From: Jhaorihella thermophila
GTDB taxonomy: Bacteria > Pseudomonadota > Alphaproteobacteria > Rhodobacterales > Rhodobacteraceae
Assembly (NCBI RefSeq): GCF_900108275.1
Contig: NZ_FNVD01000004.1
Coordinates: forward strand, 124,001-188,000
DNA: 64,000 bases
Direction: 5' to 3'
In this document: positions 28,394 to 37,164 of the stretch, piece after piece
How positions within the stretch are numbered: the stretch's first letter is position 1
How the letters are laid out: the number at the start of each line of letters is the position of its first letter
Notes under the pieces: generated by a model
Told to the model about the DNA's origin: nothing
The model's input: the letters and a program-made list of their open reading frames with translations, nothing else
Databases searched by the model: none
Position numbers and translations under genes: made by a program

Positions 28394-29293
28394 ATGGCGA
28401 TGAATTGGCAGATCGACGATGTGCCGATATTCGCGGCGGTGGTCGAGCGCAACGGCATCTCGGCCGCGGCTCGGCATCTGGGAATATCGAAGTCAACGGT
28501 TAGCAAGGCCCTGACCCGGCTGGAAAAGGGCCTGGGCCTGAAGCTGGTCGAACGAAATCCGAGAGATCTGCGTGTCACGTCCGAGGGTCAGGCGTTCTAT
28601 CGCAGGGCACAGCGCATCCTGGATGAGGTTGCCGAGGCCAACAGCATCATGTCCGGACTGAGCGGGTCGCCGGCAGGGCGGGTCACGGCGGCGATGCCTT
28701 TTGCCTTTTCGCGCGAAATCCTGTCTCCGAGACTCGCCGATTTTCACCGGCAATACCCGAATGTTTCTCTGGAAATCTTGACCTGCATGCGCCCCGCCGA
28801 TCGGGTCGGAAATCAGGCGGACCTCGCGGTGGTGGCCGACGCATTCACCGGATCGGACCTGGCAAGCCGCAAATTGTGCGAGGGACGGCTGATCTGGGTC
28901 TGCGCGCCCGGCTATGCGGCAAAGCTGGCGCCCGATCCGTCGGTCGAAGCCCTTCTGCCCCATGTGCGGGTGTGCGAAGAGTCCCACGCCCGCCGCATGA
29001 ATGTGCTGGTCGATGGATTGCGCCGCCGGATCGATCTGGGGCGCGACACCACCGCGATCAATGATCCCGTATCGGTGCGAAACGTGCTGCAGCACGGGGG
29101 CGGGGTGTCATTCCTGCCGGAATGGTATTGCCGCAAGGCGCTGCAAGAGGGACGGCTGGTTCAGGTCTGCCCGCATATCACGTTCGAAGACAACGCGGCG
29201 ACCCTCTCCGCCGTTTACCCGGGCCGTCGTCGCATGCCGGCCCGGGTCAGCGCATTGCTCGACTTCCTCGGCGAGATTTGCGCCGCGCTCTGA
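28394..29293 (+). CDS. LysR-family transcriptional regulator
   Basis: A 299-residue LTTR. The N-terminal helix-turn-helix (NGISAAARHLGISKSTVSKALTRLE) is complete except that it begins with WQIDDVPIFAAVVE, and the usual two-lobe effector domain follows. Lobe features include FSREILSPRLADFHRQYPNV and the C-terminal GGGVSFLPEWYC. The start could be the ATG at 28394 or 28400. A GTG at 28352 would add a hydrophobic tail that looks non-native. It is not divergent from a clear target; the MFS-BKACE pair lies upstream on the same strand. Confidence 0.86.
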   Translation: MAMNWQIDDVPIFAAVVERNGISAAARHLGISKSTVSKALTRLEKGLGLKLVERNPRDLRVTSEGQAFYRRAQRILDEVAEANSIMSGLSGSPAGRVTAAMPFAFSREILSPRLADFHRQYPNVSLEILTCMRPADRVGNQADLAVVADAFTGSDLASRKLCEGRLIWVCAPGYAAKLAPDPSVEALLPHVRVCEESHARRMNVLVDGLRRRIDLGRDTTAINDPVSVRNVLQHGGGVSFLPEWYCRKALQEGRLVQVCPHITFEDNAATLSAVYPGRRRMPARVSALLDFLGEICAAL

Positions 29294-29299
29294 CCCGGC

Positions 29300-30547
29300 T
29301 CAGCCGCGGTCGGGCGGGGTGAGGTAGTCGGCCGACTTGCCGCGGTTGGTCTCGCGAATCTCCATTTTGGCGATGGATTGCAGGTGCACCTGGTCCGGCC
29401 CGTCGGCAAAGCGCAGGGCGCGGCCCCATGTGTAGTGATCCGCCAGCGGCGTGTCCGGCGTCAGCCCCATCGCGCCGAACACCTGGATCGCGCGGTCGGT
29501 GACGCGGGTGTGCAGGTTGGGCGCGACCACCTTGATCATGGAAATCTCCTTGCGCGCGGCCTTGGCGCCCACATTGTCGATCATCCACGCGGCCTTGAGC
29601 GTCAGCAGGCGGGCCTGTTCGATTTCGATCCGGCTCTGCGCGATCCATTCGCGGATCACGCCACGGTCGGCCAGATACTTGCCAAAGGCGCGGCGATCCT
29701 GTGCACGCTCCACCATCAGTTCCAGCGCCAGTTCCGCCGCGCCGATCGAGCGCATGCAGTGATGGATCCGCCCCGGCCCCAGCCGCGCCTGCGCCAGCGC
29801 AAAGCCGCTGCCTTCCTCGCCCAGAAGATTGCTGACCGGCACCCGCACGTCGCGGAAAAGGATTTCGGCATGGCCTTCGGGCGCGTGATGGTTCAGCACC
29901 GTGGGATTGCGCACGATCTCAAGCCCCGGCGTGTCGCGCGGCACGATCACCATGCTCTGCTGGCGGTGCCGGTCGGGGTTGTCCGGGTCGGTCTTGCCCA
30001 TCACGATGAAGACCTTGCAGTTCGGGTGACAGGCGTTCGAGATGAACCACTTGCGCCCGTTGATCACGTATTCGTCGCCCTCGCGCCGGATCGAGGTGGT
30101 GATGTTGGTGGCGTCCGAACTGGCCACGTCCGGCTCGGTCATGGCAAAGGCCGACCGGATCTCGCCGTTCAACAGCGGCACCAGCCACTGTTCGCGCTGC
30201 TCCGGCGTGGCAAACATGTGCAGCAGCTCCATGTTGCCGGTGTCGGGGGCCGAGCAGTTGAACACTTCCGCGCTCCAGGGCACGCGGCCCATGATCTCGG
30301 CCAGCGGCGCATAGTCGAGGTTCGACATGGCCGTTCCCGGCTCGCCCTCGCGCAGCGAGGGAAGGAACATGTTCCAAAGCCCTTCTTCGCGCGCCAGCGC
30401 CTTGAGATCCTCCATGAAGGACACGGGGAATTTCCCGGCCTGCGTCTCTTCGTGGTGCTGCTGAATGCGCGGGATGATGTAGCTGTCGGTAAAGGCCAGC
30501 AGCTTCTGCCGCATCTCCTCGCATTTCGGTGAGAAGGAAAAGTCCAT
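29300..30547 (-). CDS. Acyl-CoA dehydrogenase family protein
   Basis: A 415-residue flavoprotein. FAD-binding features include [20 protein letters not shown] and [16 protein letters not shown], and the C-terminal helical domain has [20 protein letters not shown] and [18 protein letters not shown]. The length and the ADGPDxVH motif resemble ACAD10/11-like bacterial enzymes rather than classical short-chain ones. It oxidises an acyl-CoA at the alpha-beta bond and passes electrons to ETF. AGGAGG precedes the ATG. It is divergent from a LysR gene that probably regulates it. Confidence 0.9.
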   Translation of the reverse strand: MDFSFSPKCEEMRQKLLAFTDSYIIPRIQQHHEETQAGKFPVSFMEDLKALAREEGLWNMFLPSLREGEPGTAMSNLDYAPLAEIMGRVPWSAEVFNCSAPDTGNMELLHMFATPEQREQWLVPLLNGEIRSAFAMTEPDVASSDATNITTSIRREGDEYVINGRKWFISNACHPNCKVFIVMGKTDPDNPDRHRQQSMVIVPRDTPGLEIVRNPTVLNHHAPEGHAEILFRDVRVPVSNLLGEEGSGFALAQARLGPGRIHHCMRSIGAAELALELMVERAQDRRAFGKYLADRGVIREWIAQSRIEIEQARLLTLKAAWMIDNVGAKAARKEISMIKVVAPNLHTRVTDRAIQVFGAMGLTPDTPLADHYTWGRALRFADGPDQVHLQSIAKMEIRETNRGKSADYLTPPDRG

Positions 30548-30627
30548 GGTCGCCTCCTGTCCTTTCGATCGGGGCGAGGATAGATCGCTTCACCTTATTC
30601 CTGAAATTTATTATGATGATCTGTGAT

Positions 30628-30642
30628 ATTCATAATGTGAAT
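30628..30642. promoter_or_regulatory. Candidate LysR box between acyl-CoA dehydrogenase and lysR
   Basis: ATTCATAATGTGAAT has perfect 5-base arms around a 5-base centre and fits the T-N11-A LysR consensus. It sits in a distinctly AT-rich 60-base tract in the 101-base divergent region, ending 6 bases before the lysR start, a usual autoregulatory position. Confidence 0.5.
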
Positions 30643-30648
30643 TATGTT

Positions 30649-31551
30649 ATGAAACTTAGCCAGCTGGATCTGAACCTGTTCGTCGTGTTCGACACGATCT
30701 ATGCCGAACGCAATCTGACCCGCGCGGCCGAGATGCTGTCGGTGACGCAGCCGGCGGTCAGCAATGCGCTGGCGCGCCTTCGGGCGGCGCTTGGGGATCC
30801 GCTGTTCATCCGCACCGGCGACGGGATGGCGCCGACCCCCTATGCCGAAAGCATCGCCGCGGATGTCAGCGAGGCGCTGCAGCGGCTGGCGGCGTCGGCG
30901 CAGCGGGCGCAGGCGTTCGATCCGGCGCGATCGAACCGGGTGTTCCGACTCAGCATGACGGACGCGTTCGACACGCTCGTTCTGCCGAAACTGTTCGCCG
31001 ACCTGGCCACATCCGCGCCGGGGATCGGGCTGCGCAGCTTTCGCCTGCCGCGTGCGGACATCCCGGCGGCTCTGGCGCGCGGCACGCTTGACATCGCCGC
31101 CGAGGTGGCGCTGCCCGACGCCGCCGGTCTGATCCGCCGCCCTCTGCCGCCGGAACCCCATGTCTGCGGCCTGCGCCCCGGCCACCCCGCAGCGCGGGCG
31201 CCGCTGACGATGGAGCGTTACCTGGCCCTCGACCACATCCACGTTTCGGGCCGGCAGCGCGGCTCTGGCGCGGTGGACATCGCCCTGCGCGCGGTGGGTC
31301 TGCGGCGGCGCATCCGGGTGCGGCTGCAACATTACCTGGCCGTTCCCGCCCTCGTCATGGTGTCCGATCTTGCCGTCAGCCTGCCCGAAAGCTGGGCACG
31401 CGCGCTCGGGCTCACCGTTCTGCCGCTGCCCTTCGACGTGCCGCCCATGCAGACCTGGCTCTATCGCCATGCCCGGTCCGACGGTGATGCAGGCGTGCTT
31501 TGGCTTTTTGACCGGATGGCCGGGGCCACCGGCGCCGAAAGCCAACGCTGA
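30649..31551 (+). CDS. LysR-family transcriptional regulator (NodD/LinR-like subgroup)
   Basis: A 300-residue LTTR. It starts KLSQLDLNLFVVFDTIYAER and has the helix-turn-helix NLTRAAEMLSVTQPAVSNALARLR, a signature of the NodD/SyrM/LinR subgroup. Effector domain follows (FRLSMTDAFDTLVLPKLFAD). The ATG at 30649 is preferred because it gives the family N-terminus; the frame is open for another 40 codons with no homology. Divergent placement points to control of the acyl-CoA dehydrogenase gene. Confidence 0.9.
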   Translation: MKLSQLDLNLFVVFDTIYAERNLTRAAEMLSVTQPAVSNALARLRAALGDPLFIRTGDGMAPTPYAESIAADVSEALQRLAASAQRAQAFDPARSNRVFRLSMTDAFDTLVLPKLFADLATSAPGIGLRSFRLPRADIPAALARGTLDIAAEVALPDAAGLIRRPLPPEPHVCGLRPGHPAARAPLTMERYLALDHIHVSGRQRGSGAVDIALRAVGLRRRIRVRLQHYLAVPALVMVSDLAVSLPESWARALGLTVLPLPFDVPPMQTWLYRHARSDGDAGVLWLFDRMAGATGAESQR

Positions 31552-31578
31552 CCCGCGTTCGCCAGCGGCCACCGAGAC

Positions 31579-31640
31579 CATGTTCCTTCCTCTTGCGAAA
31601 AATATCCCGGGGGTCCGGGGGCAGAGCCCCCGGCGCACCG
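31579..31640. repeat. Dispersed intergenic repeat, copy 6
   Basis: Core TTCCTTCCTCTTGCGAAAAA then TATCCCGGGGG, followed by an 8-bp hairpin CCGGGGGC-AGA-GCCCCCGG (31615-31633). It lies between the convergent lysR and 2-hydroxyacid dehydrogenase genes. Confidence 0.75.
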
Positions 31641-31649
31641 CCTTCGCCT

Positions 31650-32597
31650 TCAATTCACCGGCGTCGGCAACGGCCTTCCGGCAAAATGCGCCGCGATATT
31701 GTCGCGTTGCAACTGTCCCATTGCCTTGCGGGTTTCGATCGTGCCCGATCCGACATGGGGCAACAGCACCACATTCTCCAGCGCCATGAACCGTGGGTCG
31801 ATGTTCGGCTCATTCAGGAACACGTCCAGCCCGGCGCCACGGATCCGCCCCTGCTCCAGCGCGTCCAGCAGCGCGCCCTCGTCGATGGTGCTCCCGCGCG
31901 AGATGTTGACGATCACCCCGTCCCGACCCAGCGCCTCGATGACCGGGGCCGAGACCATCCCCCGCGTCGCCTCGCCTCCGACAAGCGCAACGAACAGAAA
32001 GTCCACCGCCGCGGCCAGCGACACCGGATCGGGATGATGGACCCACCCCGCCGGCACGTCCTTGGGCGCGCGGGAATGGTAATGGATCTCCATCTTGAAG
32101 GCGGTCAACCGGTCGGCGATCTCGCGCCCGATCCGCCCGAGGCCGAGAATCCCGGCGCGTCCGCCGCTCACCTTGCGGGCCAGCCGCATGTCGCCCCGCC
32201 GCGCCCAGTCGCCCGACCGCACCCAGTTCTCGGCCCGCCGCAATTCGCGCGATTGCGCCAGCAGAAGCGCCACCGCCAGATCCGCCACGTCGTCATTCAG
32301 AACGTCCGGCGTGTTGGTCACCTTCACGCCGCGCGCACTGGCCGCCTCCACGTCGATCGTGTCATAGCCCACGCCGTAATTGGCGATCAGCTTCAGCGCG
32401 GGAAGCAGGTCCATGACCGCGCCGCCAAAGGCCGCATGCCCCTTGAAGGCAACTGCCTCGCAGGTGGTCCGCACCGCTTCGGGAAGATCCGCCACTGCCC
32501 CGGTATCGGTGGCGACGTGCAGATCGTATTCGGCCCGCATCGGCTCGATGTCCCAGTCGTAATAGCGGCCGATGGCGATCAGGGTGGGTCGGGTCAT
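31650..32597 (-). CDS. D-isomer-specific 2-hydroxyacid dehydrogenase (glyoxylate/hydroxypyruvate reductase-like)
   Basis: A 315-residue NAD(P)-dependent enzyme. The Rossmann motif is GILGLGRIGREIADRL. The catalytic arginine lies in VNISRGSTIDEGALLDAL, the glutamate in LDVFLNEPNID and the histidine in VLLPHVGSGTIETR. It reduces a 2-oxo acid such as glyoxylate, hydroxypyruvate or a 2-ketoaldonate. The ATG overlaps the stop of the KDG kinase gene by 4 bases, so it works with sugar-acid metabolism. Which 2-oxo acid it prefers cannot be read from sequence. Confidence 0.88.
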   Translation of the reverse strand: MTRPTLIAIGRYYDWDIEPMRAEYDLHVATDTGAVADLPEAVRTTCEAVAFKGHAAFGGAVMDLLPALKLIANYGVGYDTIDVEAASARGVKVTNTPDVLNDDVADLAVALLLAQSRELRRAENWVRSGDWARRGDMRLARKVSGGRAGILGLGRIGREIADRLTAFKMEIHYHSRAPKDVPAGWVHHPDPVSLAAAVDFLFVALVGGEATRGMVSAPVIEALGRDGVIVNISRGSTIDEGALLDALEQGRIRGAGLDVFLNEPNIDPRFMALENVVLLPHVGSGTIETRKAMGQLQRDNIAAHFAGRPLPTPVN

Positions 32598-33520
32598 GGC
32601 GTGTCCTCTTCTGTTGCGAAATCGGATCCGGGGTCCACCAGCGCGCCGGGGGCCTGCACCACGCGTGCGGCCAATGCCGCGGCGCGCGTCAGGGCCGCCG
32701 CCAGCGGCGCCCCGGTCAAATGGGCGGCAAGAAATCCGCCATCGAAACTGTCGCCCGCGGCGGTGGTATCGACCGGCCGGGCCACGTCGGGCGGCCGGAC
32801 GCGCGTCCGGGCACCGTTGTCCGAGGCGAGGATTTCCCCGCCGCCGTTCTTGACCACCACCAGCCCCGCCCCGACCCGGTGGTAGCGATCGGCCACCGCT
32901 CTCGCGTCGGTGTCGCCAAAGGCGGCGACTTCCTCATCGAGCGACGGCAGCACGATATCCGCCACCCCTGCCCCCGCCATGATCCCCTGGCACAACGCGT
33001 CGGCATCTTCCCACAGGCGCGGACGCATGTTGGTGTCGAACACCACCCGTTTCCCGGTGGCGCGGGCTTCGGCCAGCGCGGCGCAGAGCCGCGCGCGCCC
33101 TTCGGGCGGCAGGATGGCCAGCGTGATCCCGGAAAAGAACAGCACGTCCGCGCGGCCCAGCCGGCCCGCCAGCCATCCCGGATCCTCCGCCAGCCGCCGC
33201 GCGGCCGATTCTCCGCGCCAGTAGGAAAAATGCCGCTCTCCGTCCTCGGTCTGGATCATGTAGAGCCCGACGGTCCGATCCGGATCGCGAGCGATGTCGG
33301 CGTTCTCGATACCGGCATCGTCGATGAACTGGACCATCCTGTCCGAGATCGCATCGGTCCCCACCCGCGTGCAATAGCCGACGCGCCAGTCCGGCGGCAG
33401 CAGCCGACGGGCATACCAGGCGGTGTTGAATGTATCGCCGGCGAACCCCATGCGGAACGTGTCGGCCCCCGCCGGGGCCAGTTCCACCATGCATTCGCCG
33501 ATGCTCAGAAGGTGCGGCAT
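32594..33520 (-). CDS. kdgK: PfkB-family sugar kinase, probable 2-keto-3-deoxygluconate kinase
   Basis: A 308-residue ribokinase-family protein. It has the family start LLSIGECMVELAP, GFAGDTFNTAWYARRLL (sugar-binding GD..N) and the C-terminal ATP/anion-hole motif DTTAAGDSFDGGFLAA with the catalytic aspartate. The DTTAAGDSF variant and the N-terminal GECMVEL are typical of KDG kinases. It would turn KDG into KDPG, the substrate of Eda encoded 21 kb away. AGGAG precedes the ATG at 33520. Middle gene of a lysE-kdgK-hydroxyacid dehydrogenase operon. Confidence 0.86.
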   Translation of the reverse strand: MPHLLSIGECMVELAPAGADTFRMGFAGDTFNTAWYARRLLPPDWRVGYCTRVGTDAISDRMVQFIDDAGIENADIARDPDRTVGLYMIQTEDGERHFSYWRGESAARRLAEDPGWLAGRLGRADVLFFSGITLAILPPEGRARLCAALAEARATGKRVVFDTNMRPRLWEDADALCQGIMAGAGVADIVLPSLDEEVAAFGDTDARAVADRYHRVGAGLVVVKNGGGEILASDNGARTRVRPPDVARPVDTTAAGDSFDGGFLAAHLTGAPLAAALTRAAALAARVVQAPGALVDPGSDFATEEDTP

Positions 33521-33539
33521 GTGCGGACTCCTGTCCTTG

Positions 33540-34139
33540 TCAATTGGCGCCAAAGCTGGACAACAGCGCCAGGATCACCACCCCCAGCATGGCCAGCGCC
33601 ATCACCACGTTGATGTGGAACTGGTGCCGCACGCCCAGGTTCAGCCGCTCCAGCGTCACTCCCGCCCAGGCCCAGGCCAGGTGGATCGGGATCCAGAACA
33701 GGTTGAAGATGACCAGCTTGCTTGCGGTTTCCCAGACCAGATTGTCGGGCGCATAGGCAAAGCCGGTGAACAGCGTGGTGTTGACGGCATATGCCTTGGG
33801 ATTGATCGCCTGCAGCATCAGCGCGGCAGCGATGCCGGGGGGACGTTTCGCCTCGATGAAGGCGACCCTGGTCCCGGCAAAGGCAATGCGGGCGGCAAGA
33901 TACAGCAGATACACGACCGACGCGACCAGCAGCACGTTTCGCACCACCGGCACCCCCAGCACGATCGCGGCAACGCCCGTGATCACGGCCAGCGCCACCA
34001 GGTTGTTGCCCGCCCACAGCCCGAACACATAGCGCAGCGTTGGCCGGAACCCATAAGCCGCGCCCATGCCGGCGGTTGACAAAACCCCCGGCCCCGGCGT
34101 GATGATGAGCAGAAACACCGCCGCCGCAAAGCTCAGCAT
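33540..34139 (-). CDS. LysE-family translocator
   Basis: A 199-residue membrane protein with about six helices. The LysE/RhtB features are the N-terminal LLIITPGPGVLSTAGMGAAYG and the central ALMLQAINPKAYAV segment. Members export amino acids or other small metabolites. Being the first gene in an operon with KDG kinase is unusual; it may export an inhibitory intermediate. A GGTATACC operator lies 62 bases upstream of its start in the shared divergent region. Confidence 0.86.
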   Translation of the reverse strand: MLSFAAAVFLLIITPGPGVLSTAGMGAAYGFRPTLRYVFGLWAGNNLVALAVITGVAAIVLGVPVVRNVLLVASVVYLLYLAARIAFAGTRVAFIEAKRPPGIAAALMLQAINPKAYAVNTTLFTGFAYAPDNLVWETASKLVIFNLFWIPIHLAWAWAGVTLERLNLGVRHQFHINVVMALAMLGVVILALLSSFGAN

Positions 34140-34200
34140 GTCCCGGTTCCCCTCTGCGGCCCCATGTCCTGTCCCCGCCGGCTTGTTCTTGCGCCGCGAA

Positions 34201-34212
34201 ATGGTATACCAT
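34201..34212. promoter_or_regulatory. GntR (ExuR/UxuR-like) operator candidate 1
   Basis: ATGGTATACCAT is a perfect palindrome. The core TGGTATACCA matches the published ExuR/UxuR consensus (ATTGGTATACCAAT). It sits between divergent lysE and the beta-hydroxyacid dehydrogenase gene, 49 bases before the latter's ATG. The same core recurs at 37101-37116. Confidence 0.65.
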
Positions 34213-34261
34213 TTTTACGGCGCCGCAAGCGCCCCTTTTTCCGCGTCCACAGGGGGATCAC

Positions 34262-35191
34262 ATGACCGCATCGGACAAACCCGTCATCGGCTTCATCGGC
34301 GTGGGCTTCATGGGCCACGGCATGGCGGCCAACATCCTGAAGGCCGGCTACGAACTGTGGATCAAGGGCCATGTCAACCGCGACCCGGTCGAGGATCTTG
34401 TGGCCCGAGGCGCACATGAGGCCGCCTCTCCCGCCGACATGGCGGCGCGGTGCGACATCATCCATGTCTGCCTGTCGAACAGCTCCCAGGTCGAATCCGT
34501 GATCCGCGGGCCGGACGGGATCCTTGCCGGCGCGCGGCCGGGTCTGATCGTGATCGATTCCACCACCGCCGACCCGGCCTCGACCCGGGCGCTGGCCGCC
34601 GAGATGGCCGAACGCGGCGTGACGCTTGTGGACGCGCCGCTGGGCCGGACGCCGAAAGAGGCCGAGGAAGGCACGCTGGACGCGATGGTCGGTTGCGATG
34701 CCGAGACATTTGAAAGGATCCGCCCGGTGATCGACTGCTGGGCCGGGAACATCACCCATATCGGCCCCACCGGCAGCGCCCACCAGATGAAACTGCTGAT
34801 GAACATGATCGGGATGGGCTACGGCGCGCTCTATGCCGAGGCACTCACCCTGGGTGCCAAGGTCGGCATTTCGCCGCAGGTGTTTCACAAGGTGATCGGA
34901 TCCAGCCGCATGGCGAACGGGTTTTACGAGACATTCATGCGCTACGTCATCGACCGCGACCGGGACGCACATAAGTTCACCATCCAGAACGCATCCAAGG
35001 ACGTGCGCTATGCCGCCAACATGGCGTCCGAGGCGAGCGTGGTCAACATCATGGGCGCGGCGATCAAGCACTACTACACCCATGTCGAAGCGATCGGAAA
35101 AGGCGGCGACTACGTTCCGATGATCAGCGACCATGTGGCCAGGCTGAGCGGGCTCGACATGGAGGAAGAGGTGCGCAAGGGCAATTCCTGA
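34262..35191 (+). CDS. NAD(P)-dependent beta-hydroxyacid dehydrogenase (HIBADH/tartronate semialdehyde reductase family)
   Basis: A 309-residue 6-phosphogluconate dehydrogenase-like enzyme. The Rossmann motif is GFIGVGFMGHGMAANILKAG. Substrate-site DAPLGRTPKEAEEGTL and the catalytic lysine in GPTGSAHQMKLLMNMIGMGY are present. The family covers 3-hydroxyisobutyrate dehydrogenase, 2-hydroxy-3-oxopropionate reductase and related beta-hydroxyacid enzymes. Sugar-acid context favours the tartronate semialdehyde or a sugar-derived hydroxyacid, but this is inference. A GGTATACC operator lies just upstream. Confidence 0.88.
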   Translation: MTASDKPVIGFIGVGFMGHGMAANILKAGYELWIKGHVNRDPVEDLVARGAHEAASPADMAARCDIIHVCLSNSSQVESVIRGPDGILAGARPGLIVIDSTTADPASTRALAAEMAERGVTLVDAPLGRTPKEAEEGTLDAMVGCDAETFERIRPVIDCWAGNITHIGPTGSAHQMKLLMNMIGMGYGALYAEALTLGAKVGISPQVFHKVIGSSRMANGFYETFMRYVIDRDRDAHKFTIQNASKDVRYAANMASEASVVNIMGAAIKHYYTHVEAIGKGGDYVPMISDHVARLSGLDMEEEVRKGNS

Positions 35192-35303
35192 ATCCGGAGC
35201 CCGCGTCACGCCGATTCCCAAGATTTCCCGAGAGCTTCTGGAAACCGGCCCCCGAAACGCTTAGCCTGCACTGGATGACACGCGGCCCTGCGGAGACGAC
35301 CGA

Positions 35304-35576
35304 ATGAAACCCATGTGGACTTTCCCCGTTCTGATGACGCTTGCGGCCTGCGCGGCCTCCATGCCGAACGGCTCCGAGGTGGTCGAACCGGGCATCCTGA
35401 AGGAGGTGCCCGACAGCGTGCGCATGCTTGCCGCACCCGGCCAGGACCTTTCGACGGTCAAGATCGCGCCCGAAGATGGCTGCTTCTACTACCTCTGGAA
35501 CGGACCCGTGGAATCGACCTTCCTTCCGCTCCGCACGGCCCAAGGCAATCCGATCTGCACCAGGACCGAAGGCTGA
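35304..35576 (+). CDS. Small putative lipoprotein of unknown function
   Basis: A 90-residue protein with a lipoprotein signal peptide: a short hydrophobic stretch (WTFPVLMTLAACAAS) and lipobox LAAC with the cysteine at residue 16. The mature part is about 75 residues with two more cysteines (DGCFYYLW and GNPICTRTEG) that could form a disulfide. GGAGACGACCG precedes the ATG. No recognised family. It is likely real given the clean signal and normal codon use. Confidence 0.7.
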   Translation: MKPMWTFPVLMTLAACAASMPNGSEVVEPGILKEVPDSVRMLAAPGQDLSTVKIAPEDGCFYYLWNGPVESTFLPLRTAQGNPICTRTEG

Positions 35577-35621
35577 CACCCGGCGCTGCCCGGATCAGCG
35601 GCGCGGCCGGCGAATGACCGT

Positions 35622-35707
35622 TCCTTCATCTTGCCCGAAAATACTCCGGGGGGTGCGGGGGGCAGCGCCCCCCGCATCGGTCGGATTGGCCCGGCCAATC
35701 CGAAACC
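35622..35707. repeat. Dispersed intergenic repeat, copy 7 (two hairpins)
   Basis: Core CCTTCATCTTGCCCGAAAAT then ACTCCGGGGGG, followed by a 10-bp stem TGCGGGGGGC with AGC loop (35654-35676) and a second stem TCGGATTGG...CCAATCCGA (35681-35703). Same layout as copies 2 and 8. It lies between convergent genes. Confidence 0.8.
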
Positions 35708-35751
35708 GCCGCGTCGCTACGGCAGTCCGGCAATGGACCTGCAGACGGCGC

Positions 35752-36405
35752 CTAGTTCGACGCTGTGACATATTCCTCCGGCGGATAGAGATAGGCCGTC
35801 ACGCCCACCTCCACATGCGGGTAAAGATCGATGATGTGGCGCATCACCATGCGCACGCAGCCGGAACTCGCCCGCCCGCCGATCGACTGCGGATAGGGTG
35901 ATCCGTGGATGCGAAGATAGGTGTCGCGGCTTCCTTCATACAGGTAAAAGGCACGCGATCCCAACGGGTTGGTCGGTCCGCCCGGCATTCCGTCGGCATA
36001 TTGTGCATAGGTTTCAGGCTCGCGCTTGATCATCGCCGGTGTCGGCGTCCAGCGCGGCCATTTCGCCTTGCGCCCGACGCGGTAGGTGCCGGGCTCGTAG
36101 AGGTTGCCCTTGGCGATCGCCACTCCATAGCGCATGGCAATGCCGGCCTCGCGGATATGGTAGAGATAGCGCGCCACCGCGTCCACATGCAGGTCGCCTT
36201 GACGCAAACCGGGGCGGGCCTCGACCACATGCGGCAGGAACCGCGGATGCAGCCCCCACGGGTTCGACGTGAAGGGATCATAGTTCGGCGGCGTCACGAG
36301 CGCGTCCCACTCGTCCCATTTCGACCGATCCGCCAGCACGGGGCCGGCGATCGCGGGCGAAAACATCGCCGCGCTGGTAATGATGAAATGGCGACGGGTC
36401 AGCAT
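35752..36405 (-). CDS. L,D-transpeptidase (YkuD domain)
   Basis: A 217-residue exported protein. The N-terminus (MLTRRHFIITSAAMFSPAIA) has a twin-arginine-like RRHFI followed by a hydrophobic core, so Tat export is plausible. The catalytic YkuD motif HGSPYPQSIGGRASSGCVRM near the C-terminus has the His and the Ser-Gly-Cys-Val-Arg cysteine. It makes 3-3 peptidoglycan cross-links or attaches proteins to the wall. GGGAGG precedes the ATG at 36405; a longer frame upstream is less likely. Confidence 0.9.
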   Translation of the reverse strand: MLTRRHFIITSAAMFSPAIAGPVLADRSKWDEWDALVTPPNYDPFTSNPWGLHPRFLPHVVEARPGLRQGDLHVDAVARYLYHIREAGIAMRYGVAIAKGNLYEPGTYRVGRKAKWPRWTPTPAMIKREPETYAQYADGMPGGPTNPLGSRAFYLYEGSRDTYLRIHGSPYPQSIGGRASSGCVRMVMRHIIDLYPHVEVGVTAYLYPPEEYVTASN

Positions 36406-36576
36406 ACCGCCCCTCCCTTGGTCCACCGGTGCATGATGCGTGGGCCGCCCCGCGCGGGCAAGCGCCGCACGCTGCGCCCCGCTTCACATTCGCGTGTCAT
36501 TTCCTGCGCTTGCACCTAAGGGCGGGGCGCCGGCATGTCCAGCCGCGCCGCAGGCCGGCGGCAAATACCCGCCTGT

Positions 36577-37053
36577 TCAATGCATGTCGCGTGACTGCAA
36601 CCACAGCTTGGCATAGGCCAGCCCCACGGCGGTCGCCTCGCACCGCACCCGCCGGGCCAGCACGGCGGGGCCGGGATCCTCGCGCACCAGCGCCAGTTCC
36701 TCCATACGGTCGCACTGCATCAGGTTGCCGCGCAGGTCGTATTTCACCTCGATGCCCGCAATGGCGGCGATTTCGGGCGGGGCCGTGGCGCGGATCCGGT
36801 CCATTCGGGCCGCGATCAGCTCCCCCCATTCTTCCTTGGCGGCAAGGAAACAGGCATTGGCGGCCGGGCTGGCCTCTTCATACTGGAAACAGGCCACTTG
36901 CGCCTCGTTCACGCAATCGGCCACCGGGCGGTTCGCCTCGGCCTGCCGCGACAGGCAGCCTTCGGGATCGGCCAGACGATCGCCGGCCGGCTGCGCGGCC
37001 CCTGCCCCGGCCGACAGCGTGACAAGCGCCCTTACCATGAAATGCCGTATCAC
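36577..37053 (-). CDS. Exported cysteine-rich protein, DUF1311/LprI-like (tentative)
   Basis: A 158-residue protein with a short hydrophobic N-terminal signal (MVRALVTLSAGAGAAQPAG if it starts at residue 6). The mature part has six cysteines in the contexts EGCLSR, ADCVNE, VACFQYE, NACFLAAKEEW, MQCDRM and VRCEATA. The spaced cysteines with EEW and a long helix resemble DUF1311/LprI-type periplasmic proteins, one of which inhibits lysozyme. The match is partial, so the function is open. It is divergent from the dehydratase gene, with an operator between them. Confidence 0.6.
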   Translation of the reverse strand: MIRHFMVRALVTLSAGAGAAQPAGDRLADPEGCLSRQAEANRPVADCVNEAQVACFQYEEASPAANACFLAAKEEWGELIAARMDRIRATAPPEIAAIAGIEVKYDLRGNLMQCDRMEELALVREDPGPAVLARRVRCEATAVGLAYAKLWLQSRDMH

Positions 37054-37100
37054 GTCCCTTCACTCGCGCCCCTGCGATCAGCGCGCCTCCGATCCTGCTT

Positions 37101-37116
37101 GCATTTGGTATACCAA
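37101..37116. promoter_or_regulatory. GntR (ExuR/UxuR-like) operator candidate 2
   Basis: ATTTGGTATACCAAAT is a 16-bp perfect palindrome with the same GGTATACC core as the site at 34201. It lies 48 bases before the dehydratase ATG, almost the same distance as site 1 from its gene. This repeated spacing argues for one regulator controlling both arms. Confidence 0.72.
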
Positions 37117-37164
37117 ATTGCAATCCTGCCGCCAGATCAACCCCCCGCATGGCTGGAGGCCCCC

